Source: Valencia hispanica
Lineage: Eukaryota; Chordata; Actinopteri; Cyprinodontiformes; Valenciidae
Length of the DNA: 64,000 bases
Assembly (NCBI GenBank): GCA_963556495.2
Contig: OY747705.1
Location: 28,448,501-28,512,500, forward strand
Direction of reading: 5' to 3'
In this document: one piece after another, positions 34,301-46,300 of the stretch
Layout: the number at the start of each line of letters is the position of its first letter
How positions within the stretch are numbered: the first letter of the stretch is position 1
Notes under the pieces: generated by a model
The model's input: the letters and a program-made list of their open reading frames with translations, nothing else
The model's database searches: none
Told to the model about the DNA's origin: nothing
Program-made: the position numbers and the translations under genes

Positions 34301-37300
34301 TTTCTGTTTGTAGAACTGCAAGAGAAAATCTAAAGAGTTGAGGGTGGAGAATGGGGTTCGCCGGACTCCCAAGAACAATTGATGTTGAGAGGAGTAGATA
34401 TAAACCGTACAGAAAAATACCAGGGGTTAAATGCAAAACACATCTTGTTCTGATGTAAAAGTTTGATCAACATTACTCCCATTCTGCGCAGAACAAAATA
34501 ACGTGTTTCATTTAAAGGAAGTTGTGCCGCACTATCTCAAGTAAAAATACTTGCACTTCTACACGGAGTGTTTGCAGAGACACAATAGTAGGAAGTGAAT
34601 GGGAACATGTATTCCTCAAAACACATTCATTAGCACCAAAAAGGTTTTAGACAACTCAAAGCAGTGTGGAGCAGCGCATCCTGAAGGCGCTGTAATCAGC
34701 CAAGCTGCAGATACAGAAAGCTATGACTATTTCTTTCCTACTGTTTTCTATTCGAGGTCATGAACCCGTGAAGTAGGGTGGTTTCCAAGAAGGAACGGCG
34801 AGGTGTGTGCATACCTAGCTGTCATCACACCACAGATATTAGCTTTAAAATTCAGCGTCAGAGTCTAGACGTGAGAAAGCAAGTTGGCAGTGAAGTAGAG
34901 GAAGGAATTTTAATAAATGTCAGCAGGAAAGTGTGTGTTAACCAGCTTATGTTATACAATTCAAAACTTTGCATTGCTGGATTATTATGACCAATAATTA
35001 CGCAAAAAACATTATTTCTTCTTTAGTCATCAAGTAAATTGTTAAGTCATGTTTAAATAAATCTGATGGTAAAGAGCTAATCAGAGGTTTAAATGAACAG
35101 AAAAATGTTTTGTATCACAAACAAAGATATGTTTTACTCTCTCAAAATGGTTGAACAGATAAAAGCTACTACAACCAATCAATCTGATCGTATTAAATAC
35201 AAATATAGTGGGTCAAGAGATCATTGCATTTTCTGACTGTTATGTTAATTAAATGTGGTACAGATGCATTATCCAGCTGTTGTGTTTTTCACCTTTTTCA
35301 GTCGCTCCCTTCAGGGATTGCCACAACAGACCATTTGCCACCATCTCACCCTGTCCCACATCAGCCCTCTGTATGTCCCTCTTGCATAAATCCACAAACC
35401 ATCTCAACCTTGCCCCTCTAACATTGTCTCCAAACCACCTTGGCCATTTTGGTCCCAGTCTTACCATCTTCAGCTTCACATCTTGTGGTTTAGCACCACT
35501 GTCTCCAAACTATATGTCATAGCAGGCCTTCCCTTTCACACTGTCACTTATCACCTCTAACACACGTCTCTAATCCCTCCATCCTGCCTCCCCTGTTTTC
35601 CTTCTTTCTTATCCACTGACTTCTGGTACATAAACTTATCTGCTCTCACCCCCTGCATTCTGTTTAGTTTGCCTTGTTTAATTCAATTCTGGTTATTTAT
35701 GTATCTTGAGTTCACCACCCAGGCACATTACAAATCAATTTCTAACCAGTTACCGTATATACAATCAGACCAATCCAACATAGTTCAATCGTACATCGTT
35801 CCTTGCAGCTACACCTACTTTCCTAATACAGTACCACAGTTTATCTCTTGGCACTTTATCATCTCCCCTCTATAGATCTACAATGAGACTGTATATATCT
35901 ATGGCTCCGCTGGTATTTCAGGTGGACAAACCCCCTTTTTCAGTCTTCATTCTGTTCATAGCTGCCCTCACTTATTAATCCTCTGCCCTTCCAGCTTCAC
36001 TGATATCTCTCGATGTTCTCTTTTTCATTCTCTCCATTTATCAGCTCGTCTAACCAATCCTTATCAAAAGTTCTCTGTTTTATCATGATCGTAAAAACTT
36101 ATTTGAGCAGTTTTGACATCATCATCGTCTGCCAAATTTACATCTCCAGCAGAGTCTGAAATAAATGCCAAAACAGAAGCGGTGAGGAACAAGTTGCTTT
36201 CTGTTAGTTTATTCTACATATCATGTGCAACATATTATATATATTGTGTTGTAAAATGTTTAATTCAATTTAATATCTTTGCATATTAAAATATATATTT
36301 AATTGACAGCTATAACTATAAGTGGATTAGACCCTAAAGCCTGCTAAATTAAAGCAAGACTGGTTACCCTGCATGATAACACTCACAAAGAGGCTATCTG
36401 GCTTTTGTACAACAACGTTGACCATTAGAACCATGTTACTGTACTCATATAATTTATTCATATCCAAACCATTAGGGTGGCTACATTTTTATTCATGAAC
36501 AGCTGAACGATAAAACAGTTAGTGTAGCAAACTACCATTGAGGAGTAACTAAAACTCAGGTTTTAAGAATGTTTCCTGAACTGCTTTTCAGTCTAAACCG
36601 TTTTGACGAAATCAGTGTATCTAGCATAATGCTGCAGAAGATAGATTAAATGGAAAACTTTTATTCATAGCACTGTGTTAGAGTCATGCCATTTTCTGCT
36701 CACCTGTTTGGGATATCCCCTCCAGCACTCTCTGTGATCCCAGAACCAGGGAGTCTGGAAGATCCAGGAAAACGTAATTCAATAAAACACAGCTTGTTCT
36801 AAATATGATCTAAACACCATAACCAAAGAGAATGTACTCGCGTCTCTCTGTCACCAGGTTACTGATACAAATTTGTCAGCAGCTTATTAATCTTTATACT
36901 GACTCTACATGTATTATAAAGTTAAAACATATAATTGCCTCTTAAAAAGAGGCTGACAAACTCACATCAATCAGCGAGCCGAGTCCGGCGGCAAAGGACA
37001 CGAGGTAGAACACAAACCGCCAACTGCACACATTTAATATCATCTTTCACTGCTTTAAATAACATTGGCAAACATTTACATTAAATTGAAAAAAACTAAT
37101 AGAAAAGTTGAAACTGTGTGACACTGATTCTGGAATCTGCGATTTTAAACCCATCAATAAAATAAGCACAAAGAAAAACACCAGACAATAGAATTCCACA
37201 AACTTACGGAGGTCATCTGATGCTAAGCGGGTCTTTATAATAATTAATTTACTAAATCAAAAAAAACAAAAGCAAGAGCAACTCACGAGGCCTCACAGAA

Positions 37301-40300
37301 CTTTTTCGTGTTGCTGGGTCGATCCTGGTTCCTTCTGTGTCTGAACCAGGTTTGAATTTTTCTTTGAGAGTGTCCACACTGCCGGCCCAAGCTCACCACT
37401 TGACTCTAAATGCATACACACACACAAAGAGACCATATAACAAAATGCTTCACATTTCAAATAAATCAACCCACTTTTAATGATTTAGGTAACAGTTGTG
37501 CTATAACACAGAGTAAAATAACTAAATCTTTATCAAAGGGAGAAAGAAGATTATGTTATGTTAAAATTTAACATCCATTCCAGATAGAAGGATGGATAAT
37601 GGAAATACATGTACTTTTCCATTCCCGAAAGAACGTTAAATTTAAGGTTACAACAAAATATATAAGTCAAATCATACTTTTCCAGACTAAATTTAGCAAA
37701 TATTTTCATCATATTTTCAAGATATTATGAATATTTGAATCCAAATCAGCTGGATTTATTTTCTGCAAATCCTGAAACAAACCAATGCTGAAATCCAACA
37801 TCTTCATCAAATCCAGTTCCCAAGAACCAAGAAATTTAAAATCCTCAAAGGACATAGATGCTGAAAAATATTGAAATTGCGAATGTTCTTTATTTCAAAA
37901 GTGCATGTTTATGGTAATAACTTAAAAACTAAAGTGATTGATTAATGTGGGAAAAAAACAAAGGTTGTGGCAAATTAAAGATAAAACACTCTAAGATTTT
38001 ATACAATTGATTAAGAAATAAAGTCAATAAAGTCAGAAACCTTAATCTTTTTTGCACACCCAATGTTCACCCATCTATACCAGTGGTTCCCAAAGTTAGG
38101 GTTGGAACCCCAGTTGGGGTCACACATATTTAAGTGTGGGGTCTTGAGATCCTCTTAAGAAAATAAGCTAAATACCATTTTATAAATAGTGTAAAAGTAA
38201 AAAAAAAACAGGACTTGAATAAACAAAAGCAAAATATTGTCTCTTTTTGCTGATTGTGTTGCCATTGTTTCACTTTTATTCTGACTTTTATCTTTTTATC
38301 TTTAAATGCAAATAAAAGCCTTCAGTTGATCCAAAATGCTCCAGCAGAAGTTCTGATGTATATTATAAAGAGAGATCACATTTCTCCTGTTTTAGTCTCC
38401 CTTCATTGGCTCCCTGTTAAATCCAGAATTTAAGATCCTCCTTCTTACATATAAAGCCCTTAATAATCAAACTCCATCATACATCAGAGATCAGATTATC
38501 CATGGTCCTAACAGAGCACTTCGCTCTGTTAGGACCATGGATAATGGATAATGTTCTTACATCCTACTCAAGTAGGATGTAAGAAAATATCGATATAGCG
38601 ATATATCACAATATTTTGTGTCACGATATTGTATTAATATTCAAAAGTAATATATCGTTTTTTTATAATTTTTTATTTCAATGGCATTTGAATGAATGAT
38701 GACAGTCATTTTTGAAGAAAAATTTAAAGTATGACTGGTAGTTTGTGGCCTTTTTTCACCTTCTTCGTTCCAGTGGATCAACTATAAAACTGGATGTGTT
38801 AAGTATGAAACAGGTTGGAGTCTTTAGAATACTGTAACAGTTTTTCTATAGTTAAATTCAGTTTTAAAAATCACAAAATATACAGTAGTCTTACTCATAG
38901 TACCACAATATATCGCAATATATCGTATCGTCTCCTGTGTATCGTGATACATATCTTATCGCCAGATTTTTTACCAATACACATCCCAAGACTGAAGGTT
39001 TACTTGTGATCCCCAGGATTTCTAAGGTTCCTCTCCTGTGGAACCAGCTCCCAGTTTTAGTCCGTGCGGCAGACACTCTGTCTACTTTTAAGGCCAGGCT
39101 TAAGACTTTCCTTTTTGATAAAGCTTATAGTTAGAGTGGCTTAGGTCATCCTGAGCTATCTCTGCAGTTATGCTGCTATAGGCTTAAACCAGGGGTGCCC
39201 AATCCTGATCCTCGAGATCTACTATCCAGCAACTTTTAGGTGCATCCCTTCTCATCACAGCTGAATCAAACGAAGGCCTCGTAACCAGGCCTCTGCAGAG
39301 CTGACAGACTGCTGATGAGGGAATTGAACAATTTGATTCAGGCGTGTTGGAGCTAGGACACATCTAAAATATGTAGGATGGTAGATCTCGAGGACCAGGA
39401 TTGGGTACGCCTGGCTTAGACTGTTGGAAGACAGACTGACCACTTTTCTTACTCTGCTACTTTTCTCTTCTAGTACTCTCCAGTTGCATTATTTGCTGGT
39501 ATTTTGACTGTTTTCTTTGTTTTCTCGCAGTGTTTGTTCTCTCCATAGAAGTTATACCTGGTTTGGTATCCTGCTCAGCTGTAATGCCCTTGTTGGAGGG
39601 GGGGCAATGACTGAGATGATGCTCCCAGTCACTGAGCATCCTCCGTGTCCTGTTATCAACTTTTTACTGTCTTTAATATAGAAAGTACTCTTACATCAGT
39701 TCTTTTTGTTTTTCTGCTCTCTCTTCTCAAACCCCCAAACGGTCGTGGCAGATGGCCACTCGTACTTAGCCTGGTTCTGCTGGAGGTTTCTTCCTGTTAA
39801 TGGGGAGTGTTCCTTCTCCACTGTCGCTACATGCTTGCTCATTATGAGGGATTGCTGTGGTTGGAGTCTGCATCAACAGGCCACAACCTCAAGTCAATGA
39901 CTCGATGCAATCTGCTGGGATTCCTTAAAAAGAAAACGTTTAAACTGACTGGAATGTTTGTATGATTGAATTGAAATTACTCTTCTTGTGAATTGCCTTG
40001 AGATGACATCTGTTCTGAATTGGCGCTAGATAAATAAATAAATTGAATTGACCAACTAAAAATGCAAGCTCAACCAAGAGTCGGGGTCACGACCCTCTTA
40101 TATTTATTTTTTTAGGGTCAGAAGCTGGAAACATTGGGAACCACTGTGTCATAGTTCTTAGGTTTTTGTGTTTGAAGTTAGTTCTTTTCCTTATTCGTTT
40201 TTTTAAATCATTTTAATTTATTCCTTGGTATTATTTTATGGCACTTCCTTGTTTTCATAGTTATTCCCTTCCTGCTCTTAGATATTTCCACCTTTTTGTT

Positions 40301-43300
40301 TGTGTACACCTTCTCATTTGTAATTCCTTAGTTTATTTATCTTTAGATAGTTTCCTAATTTATTTCTTCCTCCAGTTTCCTTCTGTTCTCCAGTGTTTCC
40401 TTTAGTTCCCTTTAGATTTCTTCTTAGATATATTATCTTTAGTTATTTTCTAGTTTAGGTTTGTTTTCTGTTTCTTCTCATGTCTATTCCTTTCCTGTTG
40501 TCTCCTTGCCATTTTCCCCTCTGTCCCAGTTACTAATTGATTCCACCTGTGGTTTCCCTCTCACCTGCAACTGCCAAATGAGTCCCTGGTCTTCTCTGTC
40601 ACTTCCTCATTCCCTCCTCATTATAAATACAGCTCTCATTCACTCTATACTCGCTGGCCCATTGTCTAACGTCCCTGTTTTAGATTCCTGTGCTTCCCGT
40701 TGTTTCACTTCCCGGTTCCCTGATTTTTGTAAGAACATGTGCCATGTTCTTTTATTTAATTAAATCATTTTACTTTACTTACTGCATTTGGGTCCTTTAA
40801 TTAGTAAACATGACACACTGATCTATACCTATCCAGACCTTTTCAACTCTCAAAGAGGTAGAAGAACTGCGTGTAAACATTTGTGCTCTGCTGAGTCAGA
40901 AATGAGAGTGGCTCAGAGCGTTGTCAGTGTGATGGTGCCTTCCCTCTCTTTTTCTGCATCCTGATACTGTACACAAGCTTCTGTTACAGCTAAGAGGTCA
41001 GAGGAGGGTGAAACTTAATTACAAGGTTAAGAGATGTTATTCTCTGTTAAAGCAGAAAGGGCACCACATAAATCTTTTTATGAGGCTACAGCGGCTGACT
41101 GACACAATATTTAGGAAGTTGTACATTTCTTAAACGTTTTCTTTCATCGTCTAAGAACGTGTATTTTGTTTTATTTTGTTAGTGAAAGCTAAACAATAAT
41201 AAACAGCTGCCTGCTCAGCACACAGGAAAACAAAAGTATGTCAGAAATGTAAAAAATGACAGCATGAATGCATGTGCCTGGATATACTACAGACATGTAC
41301 GCAAGATAAACGGGGCTCATTAAACTGGAGAAAACTTTAATTATAGTTCAAGTCAAGTCTTGTGACAAATGCACAGCTAGGCTTGTGAAACAGGTGGAGA
41401 ATTTCCATGTGAAACAGACACGCCTTCTCCTTTTTTGCTGATGAAGATTAGAAATGTATGCAGAAAGATTCACAGCTATAACAAATTTTTTTTTTATTGT
41501 GGAAATATATTCAGTGAATCCATTAACAACTGAGACAGACAAACCCATTCATCCATCCATCCATGCATGGTTGTGGGGGGGCTGGTGCCTATCTCCAGCA
41601 GTGACGGGGTGAGAGGCAGGGTACACCCAGGACAGGTCGCCAGTCCATTGCAGGGCAACACAGAGACACACAGGACAAACAACCATGCACACACACTCAT
41701 ACCTAAGGGCAATTTAGAGAGACCAATTCACCTAACAGTCATGTTTTTGGACTGTGGGAGGAAGCCGGAGTACTCGGAGAGAACCCACGCATACACAGGG
41801 AGAACATGCAAACTCCATGCAGAAAGAGGCCCAGGCCAGGATTTGAACCTGGGCTTTCTTGCTGCAAGGCAACAGTGCTACCTTGCTACCCAGTGCTACC
41901 TTGCAGTGCTAAGATTCTCTGGTATAGTCCTAATACACCCTGATGACACATGAACCTCTCATTCACATTGAAAACTATCACTTTCCCTGCGAAGCTTTCT
42001 TATGCTATCTGCTCTCTTTTCAGAAACAAGGAAACACAGAGCTACCATTTTTGAGTTTCACCAATGTTGCAACCATGCTTTACTGTACATACACATCACA
42101 TGCACATCTCTATTTGTTAATCCCCTACCGCAACCAAATTTCAATACAAATGTCAACATGTGCATGCACACTCCTTCATTCTTGCGAAGAAAAGTGATGC
42201 ATAATATTTGATTGATTTGCTTAAACAATTTCTGAACAGGTTTCACAGGCGGACGTGACATGGTGACTACTGCCTTTTACATTTGCATGTCGTATGCAGC
42301 CAGCAACTGCTTTTAAACAGATGGTTTTACTTCCACTAATAATCTTAATAAAAGGGCAACTGTTTAGTTAACTGCTTGATATAATAAACAAAATAAAGGG
42401 CTAGTAATATTTAAATTAAGCTTTTCTGGTGTTGTGTTGCAGTTGGCAGTTAGTTGGCTATACTTTGCTGTAAGAAGGTTCTAGATTAAAATCCCAGCCT
42501 GGGATCTTTTTGTATGAAGTTTGCATTTTCAAGACTTCGGCTTCCTCCCACAGTCAAAAAAATGAGTGTTAGATTAAATAGTTTTCTCAAAATTGTTCTC
42601 AGGTATGAGGGAGTGCTTGCATGGTTGTTTGTCCTGTGTGTCTCTGCGTTTACAGACTGTCAATCTGCCCAGGGCGTACCCCGCCTAGTTGCCCAATGAC
42701 CCCAGGAAATAGGCAATTTTCTGATCACTGTAACTCAGCTGACTGTGGAAAAAACCCTATTACAAGGAAACCCATTAGTGCAAAATCAGATTTTTAATCC
42801 ATGACATCCAGAATCTATGGCTATGGCTAAGTTTTCCAGATGAATGTTTAGGATTTCTCCTGTCTGGATGCTCCTGCAGGGGTTAGTGGCTTTTTTGCTT
42901 TGTAAAGAGAAGAGGATGAATCAGGAGGAAGAGGTGTACAAACTTGTGATGGTTGCCGACTGATGTGTTCGTAGAAGGCATCCAACTTTTGGATAGACGG
43001 AGCTCGAATCCGAATCCGATCCTTTACACCTAAATACTTGCTAAAAGGAATGGCGATGATCCTAAGAAGAAAAAAAAAGAAGAAAAAAATTTTTTTTTTA
43101 ATATTGTAAAACTTAATGAACAACAAAGAGGAGAATGTTTGGATAAGCTGTAATTCAGACATGACCAATGAGAACCATCAGCTGGAGCAGCTGCCCAGTG
43201 TGGATCTTCAGTACAGTACTGAGCAGTGAAACATGATAGCATAATAGCTCATTATGCAACTTCTGACAGCTTGTAGAGCTACGCCTATTGGTGTATTGTG

Positions 43301-46300
43301 AAATTTGGCCAGATAGCCTTAGTCATTAGCTGATATGGCATCAAGAGACACTTGATCTGTGCGTGTTTGTAAGAGCATTTGCAGGTCAGAGAGAAACAGA
43401 GGGTACAAGAAAAGCAGAAGGACAATGAGAATTTCTGAGAAAGAGCAGTATGTTTTGACAAATAACTGTAACTGTGCCCACTTTGGCAGTATAATCACAT
43501 GTGTAATTCTATCTCAGAGATAATCATCACAAAGTGAGAATGAAGGGACAGGTTAGGGAGAATGAGAAGGTCAGCTTGGCTTTACGCAGGGATGTAGTCT
43601 CAGATTACAGCACCATATAACAAACACACAGACATGTGGTAAACTCAGCATAGAAACCAGCTGCAGCCTGAGACGATCGAATGAAGAACCCCCTCATCCA
43701 TCTTGCTACTCAACAACTAAAGCGGCACAGATGTCTATCTCAACTACAATAGACAGACACATACAAAGGCACGAGCTGGTATTAATCTGTTATTAACATC
43801 CTCTTACTAATTCAAAGATAATGTTACTACTCTGATATTAAATACCCTATGAAGGTTCAACTAAAGGCGGACAAAGCCGTTCCTGTGCCACATCATGCCA
43901 CATTTCACTTCAGGCAGTTCAGATAATGAGGCAGCTGATTAGAAAAAGCATTCTAAAACGTCGCTCTTATCTGATCGACTCTCACGTGTGTCTGCATCTA
44001 GTCGCTTTCAAACTTGACTCCTGCCTGTTTAGCATATTTCAGAAGATGTAACACTTAGAAAAAGACAAATGTATTCTCTTCTCACAGTGAACTTGGGAAA
44101 TGGGTAATTTATTAACTCTTGATGTCATCATTTTGAATAAATCCAGTTAATTAAGTAATTTAATGGCTAGTAAAGGGGGTCTAAAACCAAAGCACATTTC
44201 AAACATCTTAAAACAACACAAATCTAAAAGAAATTTCATTGAGGTTTATACATATTATATTTTATAGATCATCATCAAGTTTGCATTGAGCGGTTATTTT
44301 AAACAGAGGCCGGTGGGTATTCATATGCGAAATTGGAGGAAGGAACCAATACTGAGAAGAGAGCATGTGAAGCATTTCCAGTCAGACTAGCTATTTGATA
44401 TAAATGTAAAGCACTGTAAAAAGTAGATGTTAAAGTAAATGCAAACTCAATTGATTTTAACACTGCATTCAGTTTGCTTTTTAGCTACGGGGGGATTGAA
44501 GGGGTCGAATTAGGTTGCTTCTACACTAACACGGCTAAGGTTATACATGGTATATCCCACCTATCCTTATACCTGTCCACACACACACAAAGCATCGGTT
44601 ACGACCCCCCTCCTCCCCTCCGCCCGCTGGCGCAACCCTGATCTAGTAGGCATGCGCGAAAAAAAGGCAGACCCACATATATGATATCCCAGTCACCTCT
44701 GACCTGGAAGTATATCCTCCCTACAGTTACCCGGCATATGTAAACATTGAAGAAGAAGCAAGAATCTAATTTCTGATCTGCGACTTGTTGGGCAAAGTCA
44801 CCGAAAATGGCTGTTCACAAGAAGAGAGATTTCTTTGTTTACCTCTGAGTGGTCACCGGTTGTTATTGAGCTGGCTGTGATGCGTGTTTTCTGATGTCAC
44901 TTCCTTAACGAACTCACTATTTAAACGCCAAATGAATCCACATTAATCCAAGAGCCAGAGATTTAAGAAATAAACGGCCCCCTTACCTGTGTAAAATAAA
45001 TATCCAGTGAGGGGAACCTTAAACGATGGGCTAGTGTGGCCGAGACGGGGTATTGACTAAATATGCATTTGTTTAAGCACTTAAACGGCCTAATGTAGAC
45101 AGGGCTTTAGTTGCCAGCAGGAATTTGACGTACCAAACTATGAATGATGGCGTTTTAACAGATATGAGTTGATTCCCATAAAAATCATAGAAAAGAGTAC
45201 TCATCAACAAAGCCAGATGTTCTAGCATAAACTGCGTCGAGTTTGGTTGACAAAATATCACACTGACAAGGGACTGTCCAAAGAGGATACAGCTGGAAGT
45301 TTGGTAAAACTTTGTTGATTTCATGAAAATGTCTTGTGTATGCAGAGCATCCAAATGTAGCTAAATTCAGCATGGTTAGATTTTATTTATGGAGTTGTTT
45401 CAGGATGGCTAGTACAATTAGCCTTGGTTCTAATCAGACTAACTTCAGTCTCTCAGACCTAATGATCTGAATTTATAAAAAAGGAAGACAAGAGAGTTTT
45501 CTACACCAGATATGACATTAACTGCCTATTCCATTTTAGCAGGACCTACATAAAAAAAACCTTTAAGCTTCTGGGTCTTATTTATAAATACTGGAAGGCA
45601 ACTCACTAATTAACATGGCCAGCTTCTTTCAAACAATCCATAATTCATATACGTTACCGGATCATACAGCTCATCTGATTTGTTAAAGTTCATGTTATGA
45701 GAGTTGAATATCTTGTTCCATATTCGTTCCTACTGTATACCCTCTCTCTGTGATGGTTTCTGATCAACAGACTTTAATTCTCAGCTGAAGACAAAGTGGC
45801 AACCCTTTAAACAGATTGCATTACAAATTATGATTAATACTCATTAATGGAGCTTATGCTAAACTTGTAAGGCAAGGCGAGGCAATTTTATTTGTATAGC
45901 ACACTTTCAACAGCAGGGTAATTGTGGTTAACAAGCTACCACCTCACTGGATCATGAAAACAGTTCGGAGGTCTGAAGATATCAAGTTACTAAAATTCTG
46001 AAGGTCCAAACACGGCACAAAAAGTGTACAATTTTGATAGGTCCACCAGTATCCATTGAGCTCTAAAGCAAACATAATAAATAAGGACATTATCTTTTAT
46101 TTTCTTGAAGTAATGTAATTTTAAAATAAAAGAAATTAACTTATTGAATGCTTTTGAAAAGGGATTAAAAGGAATTGATGTTTCTAATCTAATACAGAGC
46201 AAAAAGCTACAGTTTGTTATATCCTAATCTCATCGTGAAGATGGAACAGACTGCCTGATGTCATCACTGGAAAAGTTTTCAGAACTCTCCACATGCATCA

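Larger units (their letters stand above)
38312..40059 (+). mobile_element. LINE 3' fragment inserted in the hAT element
   Basis: Shows ORF2 C-terminal text (CCTTCATTGGCTCCCTGTTA; GTGGAACCAGCTCCCAG) and a 3' end GATAAATAAATAAATTGAAT. Bounded by AAATGCAA on both sides (38304-38311, 40060-40067), a probable target-site duplication. It is itself interrupted by repeats at about 38546-38990 and 39190-39413. Confidence 0.6.
38081..40820. mobile_element. Non-autonomous hAT element carrying nested insertions
   Basis: Terminal inverted repeats CAGTGGTTCCCAAAGTT and (split by an LTR) AACATTGGGAAC-CACTG. It is flanked by an exact 8-bp target duplication ATCTATAC at 38073-38080 and 40821-40828, the hAT signature. 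The hAT's own sequence is only about 320 bp; the rest is a LINE fragment, a small hAT, another repeat and a solo LTR. In the cers4 intron 37406-42943. Confidence 0.85.
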
